DNA from: Phoenix dactylifera
Taxonomy: Eukaryota > Streptophyta > Magnoliopsida > Arecales > Arecaceae
Assembly (NCBI RefSeq): GCF_009389715.1
Contig: NW_024067736.1
Coordinates: 124,001 to 188,000, forward strand
Direction: 5' to 3'
DNA: 64,000 nucleotides
How positions within the stretch are numbered: position 1 is the stretch's first letter; every line of letters begins with the position of its first letter. A program made the position numbers and the translations under genes. Positions 30,718 to 43,941 of the stretch are shown one piece after another. Under the pieces are notes generated by a model that saw only the letters and a program-made list of their open reading frames with translations, was not told the origin of the DNA and ran no database searches.

Positions 30718-32866
30718 ATGATGTTCGGATCTCCTCCGACGGCGGCGGAGAAGGATCTGAAAGTTCCGTACCTAGCGGCAACGGCGCCTTTCAACCACAC
30801 GAAAGAGGAATCCGATATCCTGCACGGCCAGCAGCAGCAGCAGCAGCAGATGAGTTCCGGCTTGCTCCGGTACCGATCGGCTCCGAGCTCGCTGCTTGGG
30901 GAGGTGTGCGAGGACTTCCTCCCGGCGAGACCCTCGAGCCTCCAGACGGAGGCCATGTTCGCCCGCTTCCTGGCGCCGGATCCCAGGGACGAGATCCGGA
31001 ACAAACCGGCCTCCGCCGGCGGCGGACAGAGGAGCCCCCAGTTCGCCCCGCCGGCGCCTCCGGCGGCGGCATCCGCGACGATGGAGCACGGCGGGGCGGA
31101 GGAGCTCGCGGGCCAGCAGAGCGGCGGGTTCTCTGCTTCCCAGCTGCTGTATCACTCGCAGCAGCAGCAGCAATTGCCGAGCCCCAGCCCGGTCGAGAGC
31201 TCGTACCGTGTAGTGAGTTCGATGGCCATGGAGGCGGAGCAGATGAAGACCGCTGCCGGAGCCGCCGTTGGCGGCGATGGCGGGAACTGCTTCAATCTCA
31301 TTCGGCACAGTAGCTCCCCCGCGGGCTTTTTCTCACGCTTCGATGTAGAAAATGGTAACTCTCTCCCTTGTTCTTCTCCATAGAACTGTTGCTTATTTAT
31401 TGGACTAGCTTCTGTAACAGTGTATATATGGAAAAATTTCACATTTATCCGTGCAATTTAACCTGTGTCACAAGATGCAAAATCGGAAATTTTGGAAAAG
31501 TTTCTGCTTTTGGAATAAGTACGGTAGCTAAAATTTCATCCTGTTTTGCCTAAACAAATGACGCTAAGAAGACAAGGAGGGGAAAAGGGGCAATTTTTTT
31601 TTTTTTGGTAAATAAAGGGGCATTTTTTTAAGTTTAGCATTTCTCTTGTCCCTTTTTTTTGGTGCAGTTATGGCTTAGCTAATAAGAGTTCTGAACTCTC
31701 TTTTCTGTCTTTTGTTGTAATGATAAATTTTTGCTACGAAGTTTTCGGATGAAAGTAGGCTAAATTTCTATGGTTTTATAGGCTATGCGATGATGAGAGG
31801 CATCACGGGTTTCAGCAATGGGAATGGCTCCATGGGGGATGGCACAAATCCTCCAAAGGGTCAGATAAGCTTCTCTTCAAGGCAAAACTCCTCGGCCGGG
31901 CTCATGTCTCAGATCTCTGAGATAGGGAGCGAGTGCATGGGGGGACGTAGCCCAGAAGATGGTAACTTGGGAGTCGGCAATGGCGGCGGCCGGTGTTACA
32001 TGCCGGGCTTTCCGGCTGCCTCCTGGGATGACTCCCCTCTGCTTTCCGATAACTACTCGGGGCTTAAAAGAGCCAGAGAGGCCGAGGGGAAGATGACCGC
32101 GGGTCTCAACCCATCAAACCCTCAGGTATCTCTTCTTGATCACCCCTGCCCTTTAGACCGGCTTCTTTCTCTAAGTGCATCTCTTTGCTTGCTTGGCAGA
32201 ATGGAGATATCAGGAGCCATGCATCGGGTCTCACCCATCATTTTAGCTTGCCAAAGACCTCGTCGGAGATGGCTGCAATCGAAAAATTTATACAGTTCCA
32301 GGATGCTGTTCCTTGCAAGATCCGAGCCAAACGGGGTTGCGCCACTCACCCACGAAGCATTGCCGAGAGGGTAATTGCTCTCTTAATTTCTCGTTTGTTT
32401 CTCCATTAGTAAGCTTGGTGATTGAACCTAGGAGCATCTAATTACATATACTCACTCATTGGTTTTATCAGGTGAGAAGGACTAGAATTAGTGAAAGAAT
32501 GAGGAAACTACAAGAGCTTGTGCCTAACATGGATAAGGTATTGCCACGCTTCCAATGAAACAGTAACACTTTCTTGAAACTATTTCTCCAAGAAAAGAAA
32601 GAAAAAGAACTCTCTAATTATTGTTTTGGATTCACAGCAAACCAACACTGCTGACATGTTAGATCTGGCTGTCGACTACATCAAAGAACTCCAGACACAA
32701 GTCAAGGTATCGATCTTTTGGAACCCGTTTAATTAACCTCAACTATAAAACATACTTATTTTTAATTTCCATGGTTCTTTGTTATTTGAAGACCCTATCG
32801 GAGACCCGTGCGAGCTGCACCTGTTCTGCGAGCAAGCAGAAGCCATGCCCGAACCCGGCTGTGTGA
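30718..32866 (+). CDS. bHLH transcription factor, FLOWERING BHLH / bHLH122-bHLH130 type
   Basis: Six exons: 30718-31354, 31782-32125, 32200-32370, 32472-32537, 32638-32706, 32792-32866; all introns GT-AG; 453 aa. The start is the first ATG in frame (an upstream GTG extension is not used). The N-terminal half is Ser/Ala/Gln-rich with poly-Gln (codons about 40-46) and the family motif LLRYRSAPSSLLGE. Exon 2 holds FSSRQNSSAGLMSQISEIG and LKRAREAE, both typical of this subgroup. The bHLH domain spans exons 3-5: basic region KIRAKRGCATHPRSIAERVRR, helix 1 RISERMRKLQELVPNMDK, helix 2 TADMLDLAVDYIKELQTQVK. A Cys-rich tail follows. Family members bind E-boxes in the nucleus; in Arabidopsis the FBH subset activates CONSTANS and others act in stress responses. 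Which role applies here is unknown. Confidence 0.93.
31584..31623 (-). mobile_element. Minute poly(A) insertion in bHLH intron 1
   Basis: AAAGGGGCA occurs at 31584-31592 and 31615-31623. Between them, read on the minus strand, is ATTTACC followed by 14 A and a T. The layout matches the stubs at 17959 and 35685. Confidence 0.55.
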
Positions 32867-35684
32867 ACCTAGCGTATAGAAAAGCGAAGATGGTGGAGGA
32901 GGTGATCTTAGAACCAGAGATGTCTCATTAGGGATGAACTTTCTACCAGTGGGAGAAGGCCCCAAATGAAGCAGACAAGGAGGAGGAGGGAAATGTATAG
33001 CTATCACTATTAGAAAGTCATATAGCTGCCGTTTTGTATGTATTTTCACTTTGCTCTAATTAATTATATCTCATCCACTCCACAAAGGAGTTTGCTAAAT
33101 TTACTTCAAGGATGACCAAAGGGAACAAATCTGTAGTCTTCCTGAGAATTTAGGGCCACAGGTTTTCAAGTGCTACCTTCAGCAAATAGAGGCAGGTTTT
33201 AAACAGTGAACAGAGGGAGACATCCTTGTCATCTTGCCAAAAATGGCCTAGAATATACCAATGTCTCTAAACTCTATAATGCCTTTGAGTTACAATCCAA
33301 AAGTTGGCTATAAAAGATTAAGATAGCAGCATGACCCCTCCATGAATCATAAACAGTCATTACCATATATGAAGTGATTAACCGTTGGCTTCTCGAATTT
33401 TATAGGACATTATATTGACAACTTAAACCAATAAGTAGCCGTGTGTGACTCATGCTGCTAAAATGATCACATTCAAAACTTTTCGTGAGGCATGGTTTCC
33501 TTTTTCTTTCTCCCATCCATCTCCCAGGATGCAATTAGATGGGGGAAAAGGAGAGGACAGGAATAATGGGATGGGAGATTTGGGGATAGGAGAAGCTGTA
33601 TCCAACTCACGGATCACGATACCCTTTAGAAAAGGAGGGATCCCCTCATTGGTGGACGTGACGGCCACGTTGCAGGGACGATCCCCTTCAGGTCCGCCAC
33701 CCCGCCGTAGCGTGGAAGCCGGTCTTGGCGTCAACGTGCATCGTGACCGTTGGATGAGACGGGTCCGGTGGTCCCGCTCACGTTTCCTTGATCAGATATG
33801 GCTGGAGCCAGGAGTCGGTCGTGCTTGAGGATAAGACTTCTTTTTTATCCTTTTCAAGGGAGTCGGCGCGTGCCCAGAACGGGATACGGACGCACCTTTC
33901 ACTCTGCTGGTTGGATTAGCAGCATCAAAACAAAAGGGTTGGAAGTCACAGATTTCATCATCTCGCATTCACCTGCACGGAGCATACATATAAAATATCA
34001 GCACTTAATTATTTTATCCAGAATAAATTAACTGATCCAGTATCACAGTATTAATTATATTTTTTTTTATTTTTAAAATTATATTGTAAATTATTTTTAA
34101 AGTTTTTTTACATAAATATCGAATTTTACATAAATATCCTGCCCAAATTGATATTTGCATATATAATACTATTCTACCATTTTTTTATTCTTATTTTTGC
34201 ATATGTACCACGCCATCTAACACCGTTAAAAAATTAATTGTTTCAAATTAAAATGACCAAAATATCTTTAATGATAAATGTGTAAAAGAAAAATACATAA
34301 GATCATCGCGATGAAGGACACAAAAGTAATCTACAAATTTTATTTTATTTTTAATTAAAATATATATGATTTTTATTAACCGTTATATTAGGAGTATTTG
34401 TGCAAAAACAGTATTTTATGAGGGCACAGAAATAAATATAATTTTTAAGAGAATATTCACATAAATTTGAATTTTTAGAAGAATATTCATGCAAAAAATT
34501 CTTATTTTTATAATAGTTAACTTATTTTTACTATATAGGTTAAAATATTTTGATATCAATTATTATATATTAGCCTATATATATCAGATTATCATTCGAA
34601 CACTAGAATTCCAGGTACTTGCATATCAAAGTGAGAATCACAATTCTTCTATACTTCTTTTTTTTTTTTGGGGCACTATGAGATACCTGAGACAGGCTAG
34701 AACCCGGGGGGAAGAAAGAGGGGCATTAATTTATCATTAGAATAGCTTAGCTGGGAAAGTAGGGGCATGAGGCTGTCCATTTGGGACTCAAATGTACCTG
34801 ATGTAGATGTGGTTAGTAGATGCTTGTCTTTTTTATGTGTCTCGTGCCGATTTTAACACCTAACATAAAGGTTTAAGATCTTTATAACGGGGAGGAAAAA
34901 AATCTCTACCATACGTTATAACTGCATAGATGTCAGGAACGTCAGCATGCTCTAAATATCAGAATTGATTGAACGGTAGAGATTAAAAATGACATCCATC
35001 ACCGTCATCTGACGCACCTGGATAAAGCTCCTGCCGTCAAGATGGTGGCCACTCGGTATCACACTTGTGGCAGATCAGAAAGAGGAAAAAGCTAACAGCA
35101 GATCGCCTTTGGGCTTGGTGCCTGCCCACCGCACCTAAAGGCAAAGCTCCCCACAACCATCACACCCCTTTTGAATATTGGCTATTTAAAAATATGGTTC
35201 CTAGAGGATGGGAAAAATATAGTAAATAAAAAAAATATTTTATATTTGCCTAGAATTTTTAAGGAAGAAAGATGGAAAAATATTTTTTTATAGAAATAAT
35301 TTTTTTATATTTTATAAAAAAAATAATATGAAATATAAAAAAGTCTAATTTTATCGTCTGAAAATTAGAATAGTTTTTTCAAAAAAAAATTTAAGTTTTT
35401 AGATAGAATAAGATAAAATTTTTCTCTCTATTAAAGTATAACAGTTATTTAATCTAACTTTTCTAAAAATATAGATGTTCAATCAAACATAAGCTATTTA
35501 AAATGTGCCATTTTTTTCTGACCAACTAAATATGTAAAGATTATTTTTTCAGATATTATATACTCAAGCATGGTTTCCACAAATACTGAGAAAAAAAAAT
35601 TCTCACAAACTGAACGGTCGTTGAGTAGCTCCTCTGCAGCGTGGAGTCATTGCCTCATCTTCGCTTGAGCAGGTTCACCCTTTT
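32867..35684. other. bHLH 3' region and intergenic stretch
   Basis: The first few hundred bases after the stop form the bHLH 3' UTR; no perfect AATAAA was seen. The rest is AT-rich, with strongly A/T low-complexity sequence at 34040-34560 and 35180-35560. No further gene recognised. Confidence 0.4.
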
Positions 35685-35736
35685 GAGTGCAGAAAGGCTT
35701 TTTTTTTTGGGTAGAGTGCAGAAAGGCTTTTTTTTT
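35685..35736 (-). mobile_element. Minute poly(A) insertion or 29-bp tandem duplication
   Basis: GAGTGCAGAAAGGC followed by a T-run occurs at 35685 and 35714. Read on the minus strand the extra sequence is TACCC plus 10 A between two copies of GCCTTTCTGCACTC. It fits a tail-only retro-insertion, though a simple tandem duplication is also possible. Confidence 0.5.
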
Positions 35737-35965
35737 AATTAACAACTAGGTAAGAGAACATTATCATTTAGAAAAATAAAGGTAAAAGAAAGAAAGAAAG
35801 GAAGCTATCAGAAACCATGTTTTAAGATATAAAAGCCATCGTAATGATATAAAGATCATCATAACAGTTGCTTGGACCACTGGCGTCACATATGTGTCTA
35901 TATATATACATATAGGCATTTATAACAGCATTTAAATAAAAGTTGTTATTTAGCATAAATACAAG

Positions 35966-36936
35966 AGCCGATCCAGATTTTTTTCCTTAAAAGGGCCAGT
36001 ATAAAGACTACAAAAAATTATTAATAAAAAATATATGTTGAAATTGTGCTTGACCAATATTTGTAGAAAATATATTAGTCAAATTTATTACAATATAATC
36101 TAAATAACTAAGAACTTTAAAAAAAAAAGATCACAGAGAAAGAGAGGAGGTGATGAATCCTAGAATATTCAATCACTAACAAGAAATGAATAGTGAGAAT
36201 ACAAAATAAAAAAAATATAAGAAGGGTAATCTTATTGGAAAGATTTTATTTATTTTTTACTTTGCTTTCAATATCAATGACTTAGCTTTCGAAACTAAAT
36301 GGTGGAACTTCCCTCCTGATTTCATTGAAGATGTTTTGGGGAAAATTAAGAGCTCAAAACCAGACATCAATGACAATAGGGAAACACTAATTCTAACTCT
36401 ATTGTTCTTCTAATAAAAACTCCGATGGGATTTTTCCCCTCTTATTCCCTCAAAAAAAGGTACCTCTTTTAACTTAAAATGTACAATACAAAAAGGGTCA
36501 AAAGAGATAAAGTTACAAACAATATTAAAGAACAATAAAACATGAATTGCTGTTAAGATCTTATGGAAATGCATCATTATTGAAAGTCCAAAGAGATGAT
36601 TCAAAATTAAGAGAACAATCCATGCGTGAACATTAAAGTCTCAAATCTCTTTCCAGAATAAATAGAACCTATGCTATAATAACAAATCATATAGCATTTA
36701 CTAAAAGTTCAGATCCTTTTCAAATTCCTAAAAAATCCAAGTTGAAATCAGTGAGACTCATCTATTAGAGGATATGCATTGTACCAAATTAGGTAGGATT
36801 TTCAATGGAGTCCAAGGAGGGTGCACTTAAGAACCTATAAGAGGCCGTGGCCCCCCCTCCTACTTTTTTTTCTTTTTCCCTTTTTTTTTGTGGTACATCC
36901 CCCCCTCTCCTACTTGATCTGCCGCTCTGCTATAAC
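35966..36936. mobile_element. Possible degenerate DNA transposon with short inverted ends
   Basis: The left end AGAGCCGATCCAG and the right end, read in reverse complement, AGAGCGGCAGATCAAG are imperfect inverted repeats of the GCGGATCCAG kind often seen on plant DNA transposons. The interior is AT-rich with no coding domain. No clear target duplication was found. Confidence 0.25.
36851..36915 (-). mobile_element. Minute poly(A) insertion with imperfect target duplication
   Basis: CCCCCCCTCCTACTT at 36851-36865 is repeated as CCCCCCCTCTCCTACTT at 36899-36915. Between them, read on the minus strand, is GGATGTACCAC followed by an A-rich run with a few G. It resembles the tail of the LINE fragment in the intron at 57706-57812. 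Confidence 0.5.
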
Positions 36937-39293
36937 AGCCATGTGTTATGACTAGAATGACAGCAATTATGCGGCATTTATGCGACATGTGTTATACTCA
37001 TACCATATTCTTCAAGAAAATCTATTTAAACTTGAATGTATGAATAACAGCCTTTTATTTACATAATAACCGTATATAATATTTTCATAGAGAAGCATCA
37101 CCAGAGTACATCAGCATAATTGAAACGTTGGCAGAAACAAAGCGGCATAAGACTTCCAGGGACTCCTTTGACCAAAATCCCCACAAATCCATCACAAAAA
37201 TGATTCCCACAGAACAAAGGTTTTAATGGACTGTACCTTTTTTGGATCATCAGAAAACAGAATGCCTCGCCGATTTCACCATGGAGAACAAGTTTGTAAA
37301 GGACAACCAGTCTGATGGCTGGTCTTGGTACCTAACTCTGGAAGGTAGAAACAAAAGCACGTTTCATGCAAGCTGTTTTAACTTCTCAAGACACAATTAT
37401 AAATTTCTTCTATAGTATAAATAAATAAATAAATAAAACTAGATTCAACTCTCTGAAACATTTAGATGAGAGATTGATTCAAATACTGTCAGAACAAGGG
37501 TAAATGTGATTCCAGCATTGTATAAATTTCGATGCAATGCACCTTACACAATTGATATGCCCCCACCACAATCTGGACTCACGATCTTGTGATCTCACAT
37601 CTTAAGTCAATTGGAGGAAGCTATCATAGCTCTGCTAGATTAATATTCCGGAGTTCTTTAAAATGGTGAAGATCAAAGTCCAAAGGAAAAGATTTGGAGA
37701 ATATACAAATAATTAGCAGGTTCCCTAGTTTGAACATTGATGAGCACATGCACTGAAAAACCAAACCAGCCAATGGCATGTCATATTAGGAAGAGCCACC
37801 TAATCTTGATATTTCAAGAAGAATAGATAAAGGAACAGTCGGTATTTGGGAAAAATGGAGTTTGATAAAAAAACCTTTTTCAAGCTGTATTGGTCCGTTG
37901 ATGAGTGTACAGCCACCTCAACAAAATCTTCAGAGGTGGCCCAGAGAACTCTTGATCATGTACACCAACAAGAAGGATTTGAAGTAAAAGCTTTTCTATA
38001 AATATAACTTGTAAAAAGATATCACATACTGACTGTAGAATTTACAAATAAGTGAAAAGAAGTGAGAATTTAAGATAGGTTGGATTTCTCAGGAAAGAAA
38101 AGAAAGAAATCTCAAAGAGCACTGCACATTCAGATATCATAGTTCCTTGTATGTATAAAAAATTCAAACTGCTAACGTGAAATATAAGAACATCTAATAT
38201 GGCAAAAAGAAAATTGATATGCTGGAACACAACGGGCAAGAGGGTAGTCCAGCTCAAGAGTTGGCACCATCTTTTCACCATAGACAAGAGCCATGAGTGG
38301 CCTGGGACCAGAAACACCCAAAACAGAAAGCTACAGGTAAGTGGTGAACAGCCTTATATAATGCAATCCACTAAAGGAAGCATGTAATGATCCAATTGAA
38401 ACCTACACATGCAATATTTAGAAAAGCACGAGGGTTCCCAGCCTAAACGAGTCCTGGGGTGCATCAAAGAAGCTTCACAAGAGCACATTGGCAAGCACAA
38501 CAACTTGTGGCATCCACGCCAGCATCAGCTTTCACTTTTGTGCTAGCAAATATCGGATATCATCCAGCACTAGCATCAGCTGCATCAGACAAAGCATCGG
38601 ATTGAGAAGTGCGAAGAAAGTTTGAAGAAAGTAATTTTGAGGATAGTTGAAAGTTCGTATATAACAATGGCTATAGTGTAGATTCTTTAGTTATGATCAA
38701 CTATTGTAGTTAGCACTTGAAAATATAAAGGATATGAAATCTGGCAAAATAATTTTCCATACGGATGCCATGCACGTGTCAGTTAACAGTGTCTTATGCT
38801 GCAAGGACCACAAGATGATGATGCTTGGGGCGACGCTCGATATTCAACTTCAATCTTGGTAATCAGTAGGAATACTGACCCACAAGTTTTAGAATGAGTG
38901 CGATTGAGAAAAGCTTTTGTAGACGAACCAAGTTCCAGAGACTCTGTTTATCTATTGTCATCATGGCAGTATGAAGATGCAGATAAAGTTAATAAAGTTG
39001 AGGATAATTTGTTACCTTGTACTGAATACTGAAATGTATACATTGTATCTTTCAAGGCCAGATCAGAAATTCAGGTGTAACTCAGCAGTCTAGCTATTCC
39101 ATTTTTGCAAGACTCTGATAAGCAGAACCTTAGCCAATCAAGTATTTAGACGTGCAAGAGAGCCAAAAAAATGTATCACAAGAAAATTTAAGGGCTGCCC
39201 AAGCAGATCACCAAAAAGCCAAAAAGTGAAAAGAGCCATGAGGAAAATGACCCATTCCAATAACTTTCAACTAGACTAAAGGGTAGGGGGTGG
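36937..39293. other. Intergenic stretch, no gene recognised
   Basis: Mixed AT-rich unique sequence. Short open frames (for example 38042-38317 minus) show no known domain. No RNA gene seen. Confidence 0.4.
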
Positions 39294-39755
39294 TGCAAAT
39301 TTTGTGATCAGAGGGCCCAGATTCTAGAGTCGTGGCAGCCGGAGGGAGCCCAATCTTCGACATCTCAGTCTCTGGGACGGAGCTGAGGGCAGCTTGGGCT
39401 GGTTTTTGTCGTGTTCGGCGTAAGCTGAGGGCCAATGCCATCCTGCTTGAGGGTGACTCGGCCACAGAAATTGGTTGGATCTCCGGGTGTCCTAGAAAAG
39501 CTGAGGGACACCACCTCCTGCTTCGGAACATCTGGGGTATGGCTAGTGGTGGCATTATCAGGAAAAGGCATGTCTACAGGGAGGCCAATAAAGCTACAGA
39601 CTGAGTGGTTTTCTTTGTGACAAATCACTCTAAGGTGTTCTTTAGACTGGTGAGGGAGAGCTGCCTCCGACGCTTCATGACCTGTTGTATTTGACATTTG
39701 TGGATGTATTCATACTAGAATTGTACAAGTTGTCCGGTATAGCAAAAAAGAAAAA
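39294..39755 (+). mobile_element. 5'-truncated LINE, RNase H end
   Basis: Pieces of the RNase H domain are readable across frames: ANFVIRG at the start, VVAAGGSPIFDISVSGTELR, AAWAGFCRVRRKLRANAILL, EGDSATEIGWI, and YREANKATDWVVFFVTNHS. The copy ends in an A-rich tail (AGCAAAAAAGAAAAA). AGGGGGTGG at 39285-39293 and 39756-39764 may be the target duplication, but G-runs make this ambiguous. Confidence 0.72.
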
Positions 39756-39764
39756 AGGGGGTGG

Positions 39765-42700
39765 GACTTAAAGAACCACGGAAAATTCTTGCCAAGACCC
39801 AATTAAAAGACCACTAATATTAACCACAGCCTAAAAGCAACAGTATGAAATTCTCTTCCCCTCTTCCCCTTGGTTGCATCCATTTGGGCATTGAAATGGG
39901 ATAGTTCCTAGATAGTTTTGTACAGATTGATGATTTGCACCTTAAATTCCTTCGTTCTTTCTAAAGTACTGAATACTTCACACTCCTTAAGGAAGTCATT
40001 TTACTAGATATGTCCACAAGATTGTTGAATGTGATTGACCCATTTCCACCAGTCTGCCATATCTAATACCGCTTATGTTTTGTTTCGAAGGACAGGACAA
40101 CTTTTTTAAAAAAATTTCCCCATTTTGCTCCGTGTAAACATTTATTGGCCAACCATTAGCCCTTTCCTGTTTCAAGAAAAGTGAGAATTCTGCAGTCTAC
40201 TGTTCTCCACATTTTTGAAATATCCTGAAGCAGTCCCAAGTCTTTTTCTTATATGGCCTACTTGCACTATTGCCAAAATATTAGTTTAGAGCACCTTTAC
40301 CACCACTTGTTCTATGCTCTATTTTGTCCCCATTTCCTAAAGCCTTTTATCTCAGCTCAAATTTTAAAATCTTTAAGACTATATTAAGGCACTATAACCA
40401 ATCTTTTTCTAGTAACAACCACCACTGCATCTCTATCAGCCAATATGTATACAATAAGAAACAAATCATGGGAAAGATATATGCAATTATTTATCACTCC
40501 TGAAATACATATTACCTTTTTCAACATCAAACTAATGCCAGTTTTTAATACCCGAACATCAATCAGTATTTCTTCATTCATTTATGGAAGTGATGTAAGA
40601 AACTTATCATTAGGTTTAGCACCTAAAGCTTACCTTTTGCCACTCACTCCATCAATTGTCCTCCAAAGAGCACAACAATCAACAGCACAATTGCAAAGCA
40701 CACAACTGGTCCATGTTTCATATCCTCAGGTAATCACAAACCTGACCAGATTGCTGCCGTCTTTTCTTGAAGCATACTTCAACCCAAAGGTGCATAGCCT
40801 TCCTCCAATTCATTTCCTCCCAAAATTTTGCTTATTATTTTTCAATATTTCCTTGCAACCCCTTCGGCATTCTTGATCTGTCAAAGGAGATATAAGTGCA
40901 AATTACATTGCTTAAGCTATCCTTCACCAAAAGCTCATATCATATTGTCACCACCTTTCACTTGAATATATTAATTATGGCATCGAACAAACCAAATTGA
41001 TTCAATCTGATTTCAACTTTCAAAGGAAAATCCAGTGTCCAAGCAGGAAGATATCAACCTCATAAATCAGAATTTCAACATGACTTTCAAACTATCATTA
41101 GTTATCCCAATCCTCACCAGAACCTTTTAGTCAAGTTAGTTTGTCAAGAGACAAAAAAAAGAAGAAGCAAGGAGCACCATCTTTACCAGAATCTTTTGGT
41201 GTTTGACAAGTATTTTCCTGTACACTATCTTGTCATCATCAAACTGCGAATGATTAAGCAAAGCATCATCTCTAGCAACATTAGAACAAGAAAGATCAGG
41301 ATGTATATTGATGATTTTGAACCTTTCATAAACATTCAAGAAAGCAGAGCCACTACAAAAATTAGAACAAGAGGGGAGCGTGAACATTCTCGTCTAAGGT
41401 CCTTCCACTTCCTGGATATCATCGTGAAGAGCGTCATTGATCACTACAGGTAACTGGGCAGACCTGAAATTTAAGATAGCCAATTAAGGGATTTTCCTTA
41501 TGGCCGTTAAAAAAAGGATATTCCAGTGCATGAGGCTCCTGCTGCAAGATCTGGGAGGGTCAGATGTACGCAGCCTTATCCCTGCATGCAGAGAGTTCTT
41601 TTCCATATTTCTAACCCGTAACACCCAGATTTTAATGGAGGAATCTTACCATCGTCAAGGCCCACCCTCTTAATTCCCTTATTGCAATGTTACCTGAAAT
41701 ATTTTAGCATAGCCCTTCTAGCAACAAGTTCACAAAACAACTAGGATTCTTTAACCTCTATATAGAACTTTTCCATTTGTACATGGTAAGAAACCCGCCA
41801 AAGAAACCAACCAGCAAATAAGCAAAAAAATGTATAGACCCACTTATAGAGGTTGTTAGAATTGAGATCCACATTACTCTATCCTATTTCAGCAATTTCT
41901 AGGCCCTAATTGGATGCTAGTTCTGCTAGTTAGGGAATGATTAGTAGTTTAACCAGCAGGAGAAGAGCACAAAATGTCATGATAACTTCAATTTCTCAAC
42001 ATCCAAAAAGTAGGCTAATGTGGTTCACTTTATTTTATCAGGAGGGTGAAATAAAGTTAAATAAAGTTGACCAACGGAGCTTTCTCTTCTCTCTCCCTCT
42101 TCATTTTTTTCAATTTTTCCACAGCATACTACTAAGCCCAGGAATATCAAGGCACTAGTATAAAATAACTAGCCAATACCCTCACCACATATTTGGGCTC
42201 CTCAAAGTCAGCTTAATTTGGGGGGAAATATAATGATATTTAAAGAAACCTAATGAAACTCATCTGACTACTCTGGTTCCACATACACTGCTCATAAAAC
42301 AGTGGAACTGGGCCAAAGGAGTTTGATAAAGGGGCTCTCAAGTCCTTTTTCTTCTTCTTCTTCTTGTTTTTTTTCTTTGGCATGGCACGTGCCATTTCAG
42401 CGGCAATCAGATCCTTATACAGAATTTCAACAAGCACCTCAAATGTGTGACATCAAATCTCTTATGACATTCTACAGTATTTCACGCATGTTTCTTTTAT
42501 ATCAACAGATGTAGTTCTACTTTCTGGCAACTTCATAAATGTAGGATTTCATGGCTAAATTGGTAAGTTTATGTTGGACTAAAGCCACAACTTCCTTTAG
42601 CCAAGCAATCTTCAACGTCTTCCCCTATCTCATCTAATTCTGTCAATAATAAAAAATTCTAACAAATAAAGCCCAAAAAAATCTTTAATCCAGTTGACAA

Positions 42701-43443
42701 ACCTTTAAAATTGTATTTTAACTTAGAAAATAGAGTGCAAACATATCAAGATACCAACGGTAGCACCAACCAGAGCTTGACTACAAAGGTTGGTATCATG
42801 CTCTTCAGAGGAGGTCATGTGATTGAGTCACATTATGTGTGATATATCAATATTTAGAAAATGCAACTTATATATAGAGGTGCATTGCACAGATGTAGAG
42901 TGTATAGGACTTGATAGTTGTGCGTGGGCACGGTAATGTCATTGTAATAGCATGATGGACGCACGAGATTTCCTGGTACAGTTGTAGGTTGTATCCACAG
43001 CCTCCCGTTGATCATGGTTGGGAGAGGGCTACCCAACGGTTTTGTAGCCTAATTTTAGCCCTTGGGCTCATCTCTAAACATGTATCTTGATGGAAATGAA
43101 CCAACGGTAACATCAAATTTCATATCTTTGAGATTAATCACAGATAGATCAACTACCTCCCTTGTTAAAACAATAATTAAGTGTAGGCTGCGCTATCAGG
43201 AGTTTTCAGTTCAGCCTGTATAGAATGAAATCATGCAACATTGATACCTATCAATATGTAAATAATTCTGCTCTAGGGCATAATCCAAGAATTTAGAATC
43301 AGAAAGACAAATCCATCCATTGGAGAAGAAAATTAACAAGATACATAGAAACAATTGCCAATCCACCAACAAAAAATTTACGAGGAAATAAAAGAAGTTA
43401 CCACAGAATAAATTAAAGGAGGAAAACCCTAGGCTCCTCCGTA
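39765..43443. other. Intergenic stretch, no gene recognised
   Basis: Contains an open plus frame at 40445-40876 without a recognisable domain, and CTT-rich low complexity near 42345. The part just left of 43443 is the 3' side of the GNA1 gene. Low similarity to anything I know. Confidence 0.4.
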
Positions 43444-43941
43444 TCAAAAGTAGAGCGCCATCTGGACGCTCTTCTCCGAGAAGCCGCACTTCTCATAGAA
43501 CGCCCTCCGATCCGGATCGCAATCGAGGATGACCTTGTAGCAACCGGCGGCCCTGGCGTGCTCCACGAGGTACCGGACCACCCGCTGGCCGAGGCGGCGG
43601 CCGCGTATGGCGGCGTCGACGACGACGTCCTCGATGTGGCCGACCATACCGCAGCCCCGGAGGAACTTCCTCTCGATGAAGACGCTGCCGATGGCCACGA
43701 TCCGGCCGGCGCGGAGATCCTCCACGACGCAGATGACGTGGTCGTCCCCGAGGGCGGCGATGTCAGCGAAGCGGGCGCGGAAGTCGGCGTCGGAGAGAGG
43801 GGGACAGTGGCTGAGCTGGGCGAGGAGTTCGACGAAGCCCTTGGAGTTGTCCGAGATCTCCAGCCGCCGGATGGGGAGGAGATCATCGTCTCCTCTGCCG
43901 CACCCGGCATCGGCCGCCGCCGGTGGCGTTCTGCTCTCCAT
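43444..43941 (-). CDS. GNA1: Glucosamine-6-phosphate N-acetyltransferase
   Basis: An intronless frame of 165 aa. The product transfers acetyl from acetyl-CoA to glucosamine 6-phosphate (EC 2.3.1.4), a step in UDP-GlcNAc synthesis for glycoproteins and GPI anchors. It is a single GNAT fold. N-terminal IRRLEISDNSKGFVELLAQL is followed by LSDADFRARFADI, then GHIEDVVVDAAIRGRRLGQR (the acetyl-CoA pyrophosphate loop), then the GNA1-specific GCYKVILDC, and FYEKCGFSEKSVQMALYF at the end. The ATG at 43941 was chosen because it has A at -3 and G at +4 and gives the usual plant length; an open extension to 43986 begins with TTG. High GC in the third codon position fits a monocot intronless gene. Neighbours are unrelated. 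Confidence 0.95.
   Translation of the reverse strand: MESRTPPAAADAGCGRGDDDLLPIRRLEISDNSKGFVELLAQLSHCPPLSDADFRARFADIAALGDDHVICVVEDLRAGRIVAIGSVFIERKFLRGCGMVGHIEDVVVDAAIRGRRLGQRVVRYLVEHARAAGCYKVILDCDPDRRAFYEKCGFSEKSVQMALYF

Noticed and set aside
40445..40876. 143-aa open frame
   Set aside because: No domain, low-complexity codon use in AT-rich DNA, no gene-like context.
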